64,000 nt of DNA, taken from Candidatus Cryptobacteroides onthequi (GTDB lineage: Bacteria; Bacteroidota; Bacteroidia; Bacteroidales; UBA932). The DNA is taken from NCBI GenBank assembly GCA_018066125.1, contig JAGHSA010000050.1:1-64000 (forward strand), given 5' to 3'. How positions within the stretch are numbered: position 1 is the first letter of the stretch; the number at the start of each line of letters is the position of its first letter. The position numbers and the translations under genes are program-made. The notes beneath the pieces are model-generated. The model was not told the DNA's origin and did not search any database. It saw only the letters and a list, made by a program, of their open reading frames with translations. This document shows, piece by piece, positions 42,010 through 50,097 of this stretch.

Positions 42010-42797
42010 TGAAAAGAATCATCGCAGCCGCTTTCGTGATTGCGGCGATATGTTCATGCACAAGACATGAGGCCCCGCTCATCGGCATCAGCTCCGGTTA
42101 CAGCGAGACGGGCAGGATGTCTGTAGGCCAGACATATGTAAACTCGGTCATCCAGGCCGGAGGTGTTCCCGTCATACTTCCACTGGTGAGAGACTCCATC
42201 ACAGCGGAAAAGATCATTTCCAGACTTGACGGCATCATCATGTCCGGAGGCGAAGACTTCGCTCCGGCGTACTTCGGTGAGGAAGAAATCCCAGAGCTCG
42301 GCACAGTAAACGGTCCTCGTGACACCAGCGACATGCTTCTCATGAACGCCGCCATCCGCCACAAGCTGGCAATACTCGGAATCTGCAGAGGCGAACAGGG
42401 CCTCAATGTGGCCCTCGGAGGATCTCTCTACCAGGACCTTCCAGCCCAGCACCCGTCAACAGAGGCTGCCGACAGCAGCAAGATGCTCCTGACCCACCGT
42501 CAGGAGGAACCAAGCACCACGGCGACCCAGACCGTGACCATTGCGGAGGGATCATACCTGCATCAGATTCTCGGCGTCACGACACTTCAGGTTAACTCTC
42601 ACCACCATCAGGCAGTCAAGGCTCCGGCTCCGGGTGTCACCATCACAGCAGAGACCCAGGACGGTGTGGTGGAGGCTTTCGAGGCGCTCCAGTACAACAT
42701 CGTGGCGACACAGTTCCACCCCGAGGCGTTCGCCCAGTTTGGAAAGGAACCTTATATCAGGATATTCAGGGATCTCGTCAAGAGAGCTGAGAAATAG
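42009..42797 (+). CDS. Exported C26 / class I glutamine-amidotransferase-like hydrolase
   Basis: 262 residues with an export signal and a lipobox-like ICSC (Cys17). The class I GATase triad is complete: nucleophile Cys126 in LGICRGEQ, His237 and Glu239 in ATQFHPEA, plus NSHHHQAV. This matches peptidase C26, the gamma-glutamyl-GABA hydrolase (PuuD-like) group, whose members are normally cytoplasmic. Here it looks exported and is coupled by a 1-base overlap to GH125, so an amide or gamma-glutamyl bond in the same extracellular substrate is a reasonable guess. Its 3' end overlaps the convergent BaiN-like gene by 20 bases. The first half is paralogous to the N-terminus of the dipeptidase at 45944. 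Confidence 0.83.
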   Translation: MKRIIAAAFVIAAICSCTRHEAPLIGISSGYSETGRMSVGQTYVNSVIQAGGVPVILPLVRDSITAEKIISRLDGIIMSGGEDFAPAYFGEEEIPELGTVNGPRDTSDMLLMNAAIRHKLAILGICRGEQGLNVALGGSLYQDLPAQHPSTEAADSSKMLLTHRQEEPSTTATQTVTIAEGSYLHQILGVTTLQVNSHHHQAVKAPAPGVTITAETQDGVVEAFEALQYNIVATQFHPEAFAQFGKEPYIRIFRDLVKRAEK

Positions 42798-43995
42798 AGC
42801 AGGCAACGATATATCCGGTGGTCCAGGCCGCCTGAAGATTGAAACCGCCTGTCACGGCATCGATATCCAGGACTTCACCTGCAAAGTAGAGTCCTGGATA
42901 TTTTTTTGACTCCAGAGTGTTCAGGTCGATGTTGGAGAGAGAGACTCCCCCACAGGTCACGAATTCATCTTTGAACTGCCCCTTCCCGTCAATGTCATAG
43001 ACGTCATTGATCATGACATTCACTAGTCTGTTGAAGCCTTTCTTCCCCAGTTCAGCCCATCTTATACCATCTCTGAGCTGAGCACGCATGAGCAGATGCG
43101 ACCACAGGCGCGATGTGAGCACGCGCGGATAGATGGAGCAGACCTGCTTCTGAGGATTGGCATCCATGTATCCCTGCAGAAGGTCACGTACCTCCTGTTC
43201 CCCTATCGTCCCCATCCAGTTCACGGAGAGAGGAGCCCTGTATCCACACCCTGCCAGCCAGCGCGCGGCATGCGAGGAGAGCTTGAGCACGGCAGGACCG
43301 CTCACTCCCCAGTCTGTGACCAGGAGAGGCCCTTCAGCCTTGAATTTTGTCCCGCAGAACGCCACTGCGGCATCTTCCACCACTGCTCCCATCATTGAGG
43401 TGAGACTCTTGTCCTTTATCTTGAAAGTGAACAAGGAAGGTACCGGCTGCTCGATCTCGAGCTCCAGAGGGTCGAGAAACGAGATGCCGCTGAGTTTGGG
43501 ACTGCCGCCCGTGGTTACCACCACCCTGTCAAATCTCTCAGAGGTGCCGCCGGTGCAGACTTCAAATATAGATCCGTCATGGCGTATCGAGGTGACGCGC
43601 GATGAGGTGCGCAGGATCACCCCGTATCTGTCCATCAGCCGCAGCAGTGTGCGGACAATCTGCATAGCGTCCTGGGACTGCGGGAAGATGCACTGGTCAT
43701 CCTGAGTCACCAGCCGGACTCCCTCACGTTCGAACCAGCTGCATACGTCTCTGTTGCCGAATCTCCTGAAGCCCCTTTTCATCACGCTCTCCCCTCTCGG
43801 ATACACCGAAGCGAGGCTTCTGACCTCCGCAAACGAATTGGTGAGATTGCAGCGGCCACCGCCGGTGACAGCTACCTTGGCCAGGGGACGACCGGCCGCC
43901 TCGAAAACAGTCACCTCGGCATCCCTGAGCCTCCTCCGGAGCTCAATGGCACAGAAACAACCTGCCGCTCCGGCACCGATCACAGCCACTCTCAT
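42778..43995 (-). CDS. BaiN/HI0933-like flavoprotein oxidoreductase
   Basis: 405 residues. Two-dinucleotide-fold opening VAVIGAGAAGCFCAIE (GxGxxG), the family motif VTGGGRCNLTN (44-54), and C-terminal YFAGEVLDIDAVTGGFNLQ for FAD are all visible. Members are FAD-containing NAD(P)H-dependent enzymes; only a few, such as BaiN, have an assigned role, so the substrate is unknown. Last gene of a minus-strand operon: its ATG overlaps the trmO stop by 4 bases (ATGA). Its 3' end overlaps the C26 gene coming from the other strand. Confidence 0.88.
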   Translation of the reverse strand: MRVAVIGAGAAGCFCAIELRRRLRDAEVTVFEAAGRPLAKVAVTGGGRCNLTNSFAEVRSLASVYPRGESVMKRGFRRFGNRDVCSWFEREGVRLVTQDDQCIFPQSQDAMQIVRTLLRLMDRYGVILRTSSRVTSIRHDGSIFEVCTGGTSERFDRVVVTTGGSPKLSGISFLDPLELEIEQPVPSLFTFKIKDKSLTSMMGAVVEDAAVAFCGTKFKAEGPLLVTDWGVSGPAVLKLSSHAARWLAGCGYRAPLSVNWMGTIGEQEVRDLLQGYMDANPQKQVCSIYPRVLTSRLWSHLLMRAQLRDGIRWAELGKKGFNRLVNVMINDVYDIDGKGQFKDEFVTCGGVSLSNIDLNTLESKKYPGLYFAGEVLDIDAVTGGFNLQAAWTTGYIVACSISQLS

Positions 43996-44669
43996 TTCAC
44001 CTTTTCATTTACAGGCACCATCTCCACTACGGTCAGGACATTGTCCATGACCTTGAAGCGGATATCGAATCCTGAGAATATGAAACCATATATCCTGTCA
44101 CCGCCCTGACGGTAATGCGGGCGCGGGTCAAGACTGAGCGTATGGATCAGAGCCTGCAGCTGTTCTTCAACGAAGGGAACTGCAATTCCATCCGGTATGA
44201 CCACCTCGAGACCCGTCCATCCGCTGTCATCTACGAAGCCGCTGCGGGCATCCGGATGCGAATCGGCATACGTCACATACGGCTTGATGTCATATATCGG
44301 GGTCCCGTCCATCAGATCCGCCCCCTTGACGTGGATCACCATGCGGTCGGTGTCGATTGCAGAGATGCGGACTGACGAAAGCCCGAGATGGTTTGGCCTG
44401 AATGGTGAACGGGTCGCAAATACTCCCATGGAGCGGTTGCCTCCAAGCCTCGGAGGGCGTACGGTAGGCTGCCACCCCCTGTCGGAATTGGCAGAGAACT
44501 CCCATATCAGCCAGATGTAGTCAAAACCTTCCAGACCGCGCAGGGCCTCAGGGATGCGGTACCCTTCCTCAAATACAATCTCGCCCTCCAGTTCCGGCAC
44601 TATGCCGCTCTGGTGCGGCACACCGAACTTTGTGGCGAAAGGAGACCTGAATGTAGCTATCTTTTCCAT
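43992..44669 (-). CDS. trmO: tRNA (N6-threonylcarbamoyladenosine-N6) methyltransferase TrmO
   Basis: 225 residues. The TsaA/TrmO domain is complete: QSGIVPELEGEIVFEE, YIWLIWEF, FATRSPFRPNHLGLSSV (the SAM-binding signature) and LMDGTPIYDIKPYV. A short C-terminal domain (about 170-225) includes DPRPHYR, as in longer TrmO proteins. It methylates t6A37 in tRNA-Thr using SAM. Its start overlaps the preceding stop by one base (TAATG), and its end overlaps the next gene by four. Confidence 0.9.
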   Translation of the reverse strand: MEKIATFRSPFATKFGVPHQSGIVPELEGEIVFEEGYRIPEALRGLEGFDYIWLIWEFSANSDRGWQPTVRPPRLGGNRSMGVFATRSPFRPNHLGLSSVRISAIDTDRMVIHVKGADLMDGTPIYDIKPYVTYADSHPDARSGFVDDSGWTGLEVVIPDGIAVPFVEEQLQALIHTLSLDPRPHYRQGGDRIYGFIFSGFDIRFKVMDNVLTVVEMVPVNEKVK

Positions 44670-45886
44670 TACTTCTGAGATGCTGCAAGAGAGTCTATCA
44701 TGGCCTTGTAGACAATATGGACGGAATCAAGCGCAGACTTGTTCTCCGGACGTATCGGATCTTCCGACGGCGATTCCATCTTCAGAGGGTTGATGGCTGT
44801 GCCGTTCTTATAGACACGGAAATCAAGATGCGGACCTGTAGCGGTTCCGGTGGCGCCGACATAGCCGATAACCTGACCCTGTGAGACATGGGATCCTGCC
44901 TTTATGCCTTTTGCATACTTTGACAGATGCATATATGATGTGACATACTGGGCATTGTGGCGTATCTTCACCGTATTGCCGCCACCGCCTGCCCATCCCA
45001 CACTCAGTACAGTACCGTCGCCTATACTCATGACAGGTGTGCCTGTAGGAGCAGCGTAATCGATGGCGGTGTGCGGCTTCACCTTGCCTGAAACCGGATG
45101 CCTGCGGTGATAGGAGAAACCTGAGCTGATGCGGGAGAACTGCAGAGGAGCCTTGAGGAAAGCCTTGCGCAGGCTTTCACCCTTTTCATTCCAGTAGCGG
45201 TTGCCCTTGTCACCCTGATCATACATGATGGCATAGACATCCTTGTCCTCTCTGGTGAAAACGGCATAATAGATGGTATCTATCGCGATGAGCTCATCCT
45301 CACAGATGCTCTGGGAATACATCAGTCGGAAACGGTCCTCTTCCTGAAGCCCGAAGAAATCGACTGTCCAGGCATAGATATCCGAAAGGTCAAGTATCAG
45401 CAGGGGCGAAGCACCTGCAGCGCGCATATCATTCCAGAGAGAAGAATGTATGGTGAAATCAGAGTATTTCAATTCGTGGGTCACCTCTTTCTCTGATGCC
45501 CACACACCCACAGTATCCGTGCATTTGAACACTGTCTGATGTATCTTGTCGTTGTCATACACGACATAATTGAGTCTTTGAGACAGGCTGTCGCCGGCGT
45601 AGTACGCCGTGTAGCTGTTCCCAGCCCTGAGCCTGCGCACATCGAACACTGTATCACATGCCTGGCTCAGGGCCTGGGCCTGCTCGGCAGAGGCACCCAG
45701 ACGCATCATAAGAGCCGTGAATGTGTCTCCTGCTTTCACCTCTCCTTTCACGAGATCGAGACCGTCACTGAAGAATCCCAGTCTAGGCATCTCTGGCTCG
45801 GGGACTTCTTCCTCGACAGGCGCACGGTGACACCCTGCCAGAATCGTGACAGCAGTAAATATAATGGAAAAAACGTGTTTGCGCAT
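44669..45886 (-). CDS. M23 (LytM-type) peptidoglycan endopeptidase lipoprotein
   Basis: 405 residues from ATG 45886, which gives a lipoprotein signal (LAGC, Cys19); a TTG three codons upstream is less likely. A long N-terminal part includes an OapA/LysM-like region (about 48-120). The peptidase domain has PHTAIDYAAPTG (His272, Asp276) and GPHLDFRV (His353, Asp355). The usual HxH is HxD here, so the third zinc ligand would be Asp. It should cut peptide cross-links in the wall. Its promoter box ends 6 bases before the start codon, and trmO is coupled through TAATG. Confidence 0.87.
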   Translation of the reverse strand: MRKHVFSIIFTAVTILAGCHRAPVEEEVPEPEMPRLGFFSDGLDLVKGEVKAGDTFTALMMRLGASAEQAQALSQACDTVFDVRRLRAGNSYTAYYAGDSLSQRLNYVVYDNDKIHQTVFKCTDTVGVWASEKEVTHELKYSDFTIHSSLWNDMRAAGASPLLILDLSDIYAWTVDFFGLQEEDRFRLMYSQSICEDELIAIDTIYYAVFTREDKDVYAIMYDQGDKGNRYWNEKGESLRKAFLKAPLQFSRISSGFSYHRRHPVSGKVKPHTAIDYAAPTGTPVMSIGDGTVLSVGWAGGGGNTVKIRHNAQYVTSYMHLSKYAKGIKAGSHVSQGQVIGYVGATGTATGPHLDFRVYKNGTAINPLKMESPSEDPIRPENKSALDSVHIVYKAMIDSLAASQK

Positions 45887-45892
45887 ACATGA

Positions 45893-45920
45893 CAAATTTA
45901 CTTGTAATTTCTTAAATTTG
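45893..45920. promoter_or_regulatory. Mirror-image divergent -7 boxes (M23 / dipeptidase)
   Basis: Minus-strand TAAATTTG (45900-45893) and plus-strand TAAATTTG (45913-45920) form an inverted pair with a 12-base centre. The minus box ends 6 bases before the M23 start and the plus box 23 bases before the dipeptidase start. Confidence 0.55.
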
Positions 45921-45943
45921 TGTGGTAAAACGAAACTCCGAAA

Positions 45944-47431
45944 ATGAAAAAAATCCTCTATCCAGCGCTGGCCGTCTGCGCGATTCTGCTTTCATGTGCA
46001 GAATCTTCAGCCCAGAAGACGACCTATCCAGAGAAAAACAGGGCCTTTCTCGAGGCCACCGATGCCGCCGCATCACTCGATTACGACAAGATTCCCCTCA
46101 TCGGCATCCCTCCTCAGAATGATGGCAGTGAAAGTCTCGGCATACTCAAGGCAGGAGGCATACCTGTCACGGTCTCACTCCAGACAGATGATTTCGGCAT
46201 CATGAGAGATCTCGCCGCCGCACTTGACGGCTTCGTCATGACTGAAGGATTCTGCCGCGACCTGGATGCCATGGCATCCAAAGGAGGAAACTCTGCAGAA
46301 ATGCTTCTGACCAAAGCCTTGATGGACAGGAATGTGCCTATGCTAGGAGGATGCTCCACGACAAAGAAATGGAACAAAGGCATGATGCGTCAAGACAGCT
46401 CCCTCCAGGACATCGAGGCTCTTGTGGCAAAGGCAAGGACATACAAGCACGCAAAGGTACTCATGGCGTCCATAGTATCCATCGATACACACTGCGACCT
46501 TCCGGGAAGATACCACAGGGGCTACAGCGTCGGGAAACGCAACGGCTGCCAGGGAGCAATTCCCAAGATGGATGAAGGATGTCTCAGTTCCATGGTCATC
46601 ATATCTTATGTAGGCCACAAGACCGTCGAAAAAGAAGGTCCGGCCGGAGCTGTGGCCGCAGCGCAGCGCGAGATGGACAATGCATGGAAGGACATCGCGG
46701 CAAACTCAGACTACTGCGGATTTGCAAGGACATCCGCTGACGCCCGCGCTCTGAAGGCTCAGGGCAAGAAGGCATACTTCATAGGACTGGAGAATGCATC
46801 AGGACTCGGAGGTGACATCAAGAACGTGAAGAGATTTGCCGATATGGGCATCATCTACTTCACTCTCAGCCACATGTATGACAACGACGTATGCAACTCC
46901 TCATCGCATACCGCAGACGGATCCAAAGGTCTGACCGCATTCGGACACGAAGTGGTGAAGGAGATGAACAGGAACGGTGTCATGATCGACTGCTCCCACA
47001 CCAGCGAAGGTACATTCTGGGACTGCATCAGAGAGTCGGCAGTGCCGTTTGTATGCTCCCACTCGGGAGCCATGGCAGAATGGAAGCACAACCGCAACCT
47101 TACCGACGAGCAGCTCAAGGCTCTTGCCGCAAAGGATGGCGTCGTCCAGGTATATATCGTCCAGGACTATATGAGCAACGATGACACAGCATCGCTCGAT
47201 ACATTCATGGCACACCTCAACCACTGTGTGGAAGTGGCCGGTGTGGATCATGTAGGCATCGGTGCCGACTTCGACGGAGGTGGCGGTGGCTGGGGTTTCA
47301 ACGGAGCCAATGACCACATCAACGTCACTGTCAAGATGCTTGAGCATGGATACAGCGACGCAGACATCGCAAAGATGTGGGGAGGAAACTTCTTCAGAGT
47401 GCTTGATGCTGTACAGGCATACAGAAAATGA
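45944..47431 (+). CDS. Membrane dipeptidase (M19) with an N-terminal half C26 domain
   Basis: 495 residues, lipobox LSC (Cys18). Residues about 178-490 form an M19 renal-dipeptidase barrel: IDTHCDLP (His183, Asp185), bridging Glu283 in GLENAS, His352 in DCSHTS, His373 in CSHSGAM and Asp442 in GIGADFDG. It would hydrolyse dipeptides, possibly with D-residues. Residues about 48-137 resemble the first half of a C26 amidotransferase fold, including a vestigial nucleophile elbow (MLGGC, Cys137). The rest of that fold, with His and Glu, is missing. Monocistronic, divergent from the M23 gene, ends at a shared terminator. Confidence 0.87.
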   Translation: MKKILYPALAVCAILLSCAESSAQKTTYPEKNRAFLEATDAAASLDYDKIPLIGIPPQNDGSESLGILKAGGIPVTVSLQTDDFGIMRDLAAALDGFVMTEGFCRDLDAMASKGGNSAEMLLTKALMDRNVPMLGGCSTTKKWNKGMMRQDSSLQDIEALVAKARTYKHAKVLMASIVSIDTHCDLPGRYHRGYSVGKRNGCQGAIPKMDEGCLSSMVIISYVGHKTVEKEGPAGAVAAAQREMDNAWKDIAANSDYCGFARTSADARALKAQGKKAYFIGLENASGLGGDIKNVKRFADMGIIYFTLSHMYDNDVCNSSSHTADGSKGLTAFGHEVVKEMNRNGVMIDCSHTSEGTFWDCIRESAVPFVCSHSGAMAEWKHNRNLTDEQLKALAAKDGVVQVYIVQDYMSNDDTASLDTFMAHLNHCVEVAGVDHVGIGADFDGGGGGWGFNGANDHINVTVKMLEHGYSDADIAKMWGGNFFRVLDAVQAYRK

Positions 47432-47468
47432 CATTGACATGCCGCATGGCGGCAGAGCAGACATACAG

Positions 47469-47502
47469 AAAAGAGGCTGACCCTTTCGGTTCAGCCTCTT
47501 TC
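47469..47502. terminator. Terminator shared by the dipeptidase and OmpA genes
   Basis: Stem AAAGAGGCTGA (47470-47480) pairs with TCAGCCTCTTT (47491-47501); an inner CC/GG pair closes the loop. It lies between convergent genes. The A-tract and T-tract are short but usable in both directions. Confidence 0.78.
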
Positions 47503-47523
47503 TTATTGTGAGGTATGTAAAGA

Positions 47524-48222
47524 CTAGAGAGTTCCGTTCTCTGCAGCCTGAATCATGTTTGCGTTTGCAGTGATATAGACCTCGACGCGGCGGTTGAGCT
47601 TGCGTCCCTCTGCAGTAGCGTTGTCAGCAACAGGCTCATTGAAAGACTTGCCCTCAGTGGTCATGCGGGTCTCTGCGATACCGCAGCTCTTGAGATACTT
47701 GGCAACTGACTCTGCGCGCTGGAGAGAGATTCTCTCGTTCACTGCAGCGGTACCTGTGTTGTCAGTGTGACCATAGATGGTGAAATCAGTCTCAGGCATG
47801 TCGGTCATCTGCTTGGCGAAGTTTGAAAGAGCAGCCTTTGAGTCTGCAGAGAGGGTTGTGCCGTTGGTTGGGAAAAGGATACCGCTGTCGAATGTGACCT
47901 TGATAGCCTCAAGACCATTCTGGTCTGTGACAGTCTCGACCTGGGCAGCCTCGAGAGCCTTGAGCTCCTCAGCCTTCTTGTCCATCTTCTTTCCGATGAG
48001 AGCACCAGTGCCTGCACCTACAGCAGTACCGATGGCTGCACCTACTGCCGCACCCTTGCCGTCCTTGCCGACAATGGCACCGACGACAGCACCGAGAGCT
48101 GCACCTGCGCCTGAGCCGACGAGTGATCCCTCAGCAGTCTTGGACATGCTTGAACAACCTGTAAACATGCAACCTGATGCGATCATGGCTGCACAAAGGA
48201 AAAGTGAAATTGCTTTCTTCAT
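47524..48222 (-). CDS. OmpA-family lipoprotein with glycine-zipper region
   Basis: 232 residues with two possible lipobox cysteines (SGC at 18, TGC at 23). A glycine-zipper segment (about 35-78, repeated GAxxGAxxG) could insert in a membrane. The OmpA peptidoglycan-binding domain (about 110-220) shows YGHTDNTG, RAESVAKYLKSCGI and AEGRKLNRRVEVYI. It should tether the outer membrane to the wall, like the YiaD and Pal groups. It follows the RlmI-type gene by 23 bases, and may have its own promoter. Confidence 0.92.
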   Translation of the reverse strand: MKKAISLFLCAAMIASGCMFTGCSSMSKTAEGSLVGSGAGAALGAVVGAIVGKDGKGAAVGAAIGTAVGAGTGALIGKKMDKKAEELKALEAAQVETVTDQNGLEAIKVTFDSGILFPTNGTTLSADSKAALSNFAKQMTDMPETDFTIYGHTDNTGTAAVNERISLQRAESVAKYLKSCGIAETRMTTEGKSFNEPVADNATAEGRKLNRRVEVYITANANMIQAAENGTL

Positions 48223-48245
48223 TGTTTATTGAATTTGGTTAATGA

Positions 48246-49445
48246 TTATTCTACATAGAGAAGGAGTCCCTTGAGATACTCTCCTTCCGGATGATAGATG
48301 CTTACCGAATGATCAGCCGGCTGGTTGAGCCGGTCGAGTATGCGAACCCTCCTTCCCGACTGTGCTGCAGCTGAGAACACAGCCAATGCAAAGGCCTCCT
48401 TATCCACAGCCTGAGAGCAGCTGAAAGTGAACACCAGACCTCCCGGCGCAACTCTTGATATGGCAGCGGCATTGAGTCTGCGGTACGCTCTCAGGGCATT
48501 GTCGAGAGCGCCGCGATGCTTTGCGAATGCCGGCGGATCCACAATGATGAGGTCATACTTATCCTCTGGCGAGTTCTTGAGGAAATCAATGGCATCACAG
48601 CAGTAGCTTGTATGCATGTCAGGAGAGAAGCCGTTAAGGGCTACATTTCTGTCCACAAGCGTCATTGCCTTGGCGGAGCTGTCCACAGAGTCAACATGCA
48701 CAGCGCCTCCGGCCAGGGCATATATAGAGAAACCTCCCGTATAACAGAAAAGATTGAGCACTTTCCTGCCCTTGCTGTAACGTCCGACAGAAGCACGGTT
48801 ATCCCTCTGATCCAGGAAGAATCCTGTCTTCTGGCCTTCAGTCCAGTTTACGATAAAGCGGTTTCCATTTTCGGACACTTCCTGTTCCTCGTCAGAGAAA
48901 CCCTCCTTCCTGTACATATATCCGTCAACAAGCTCCAGACCCGCCTTGAACGGCGCAGTACCGGAGCTCTTGTCATACACGGCCTTGAGCTCGTCACCAT
49001 AGATGGACAGCAGTGCCTCAGATATCTGTTTCTTGGCACGGAACATTCCGACTGAATGCGCCTGCATCACACAGACACCGTCATAATAGTCGACGATGAG
49101 ACCGGGAAGGCCGTCTCCCTCACCATGCACAAGGCGGTAGCACGTGGTGCCGGTGCCCGTATTTCTGGCCAGTCCGGCAGCGATTCTGACCTCCAGAGCC
49201 TTGGAGAGCCTTTCGTGCCAGAATTCCTCATTGATGATATCGGACTCGAAGCTGAGTACACGTACAGCTATCGAGCCTATCTGGTAATGGCCGGCAGCCA
49301 GGAAAGAGCCGTCGGAGGAAAATACCGAGACCACATCGCCCTCTGCGGGCTCACCGATGATCTGGGCAATCGCGCCGGAAAAAACCCATGGGTGGAATCT
49401 CATGAGAGAGTCTTCCCTGCCCCTTTTCAATATGATCTTACTCAT
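48246..49445 (-). CDS. RlmI-like 23S rRNA (cytosine-C5) methyltransferase
   Basis: 399 residues. An N-terminal PUA domain (about 1-75, with RFHPWVFSGAI) is followed by the Rossmann methyltransferase: TGFFLDQRDNR, LNLFCYTGGFSIYAL for SAM binding, and the catalytic IIVDPPAFAK plus FSCSQAV region. It matches the RlmI/RlmK-type rRNA methyltransferases, with C1962 as the likely target. It overlaps the exonuclease gene by 8 bases in the same minus-strand operon. Confidence 0.9.
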   Translation of the reverse strand: MSKIILKRGREDSLMRFHPWVFSGAIAQIIGEPAEGDVVSVFSSDGSFLAAGHYQIGSIAVRVLSFESDIINEEFWHERLSKALEVRIAAGLARNTGTGTTCYRLVHGEGDGLPGLIVDYYDGVCVMQAHSVGMFRAKKQISEALLSIYGDELKAVYDKSSGTAPFKAGLELVDGYMYRKEGFSDEEQEVSENGNRFIVNWTEGQKTGFFLDQRDNRASVGRYSKGRKVLNLFCYTGGFSIYALAGGAVHVDSVDSSAKAMTLVDRNVALNGFSPDMHTSYCCDAIDFLKNSPEDKYDLIIVDPPAFAKHRGALDNALRAYRRLNAAAISRVAPGGLVFTFSCSQAVDKEAFALAVFSAAAQSGRRVRILDRLNQPADHSVSIYHPEGEYLKGLLLYVE

Positions 49446-50097
49446 TTGCAGCAGCAGCTTCTTCCTTCACCTGAGGATGCGGCACAGGCATCATCTGCTC
49501 AGGCGTAAGGGGATTCTTCTTTGAATTCATCAGTTTCAGGTACATCTCGCGACAGATCCAGGCATCGGTGGCAGCATACTTCTGCTGTGCCTCGGAAAGC
49601 TCTTCCGCTTCCCAGTTGGACAGCTGCTGTGCCTTGGATATCTTGATGCCGAGGATTATCGCACCCATCTTCTTCACACTCTTGTCCTTGATGCCATACT
49701 CCCACGCAATCTTCTGGAGATCCACAAAATTCTTCGGTTCAAAGGAATGATACCTCTGAAGTCCGCGAATATCGTCGTTGACTGCCGCTCCGACCTTCAC
49801 GATCTTCTCGTTGCCGAGTACCTTGAAGAGCCTGCGGTACAGGCGGAGGCTCTTTATGCGGAAGAGATATGCATGATCCGGTCCGGACAGCTGGAGGAGA
49901 GACACTCCATAGTGATGATGTGTCTGGGAGAAATTGGGTCTGGTCTCTGTATCGAAACCGATGACTTCCTGATTCTTCAGATAGTCCAGTGCCTTTCTGA
50001 ACTTGAATCCCTGGCGGTCAATGACATGTATCTCGCCAGGAAAGGAGCTCAGAGGAAGGGCTTCAATTTCCTCCGGCGAAATGCTGATTTTGTACAT
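49438..50097 (-). CDS. DEDDy-type 3'-5' exonuclease (RNase D-like)
   Basis: 219 residues. All exonuclease motifs are visible: GFDTETRP (Asp49, Glu51), GAAVNDDIRGL and KYAATDAWICREMY, the YxxxD form of motif III. It is short, without the HRDC domains of RNase D, like the Bacteroidetes orthologues. It should process structured RNA or DNA 3' ends. It overlaps the preceding lipoprotein gene by 35 bases and the methyltransferase by 8. Confidence 0.88.
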   Translation of the reverse strand: MYKISISPEEIEALPLSSFPGEIHVIDRQGFKFRKALDYLKNQEVIGFDTETRPNFSQTHHHYGVSLLQLSGPDHAYLFRIKSLRLYRRLFKVLGNEKIVKVGAAVNDDIRGLQRYHSFEPKNFVDLQKIAWEYGIKDKSVKKMGAIILGIKISKAQQLSNWEAEELSEAQQKYAATDAWICREMYLKLMNSKKNPLTPEQMMPVPHPQVKEEAAAANE

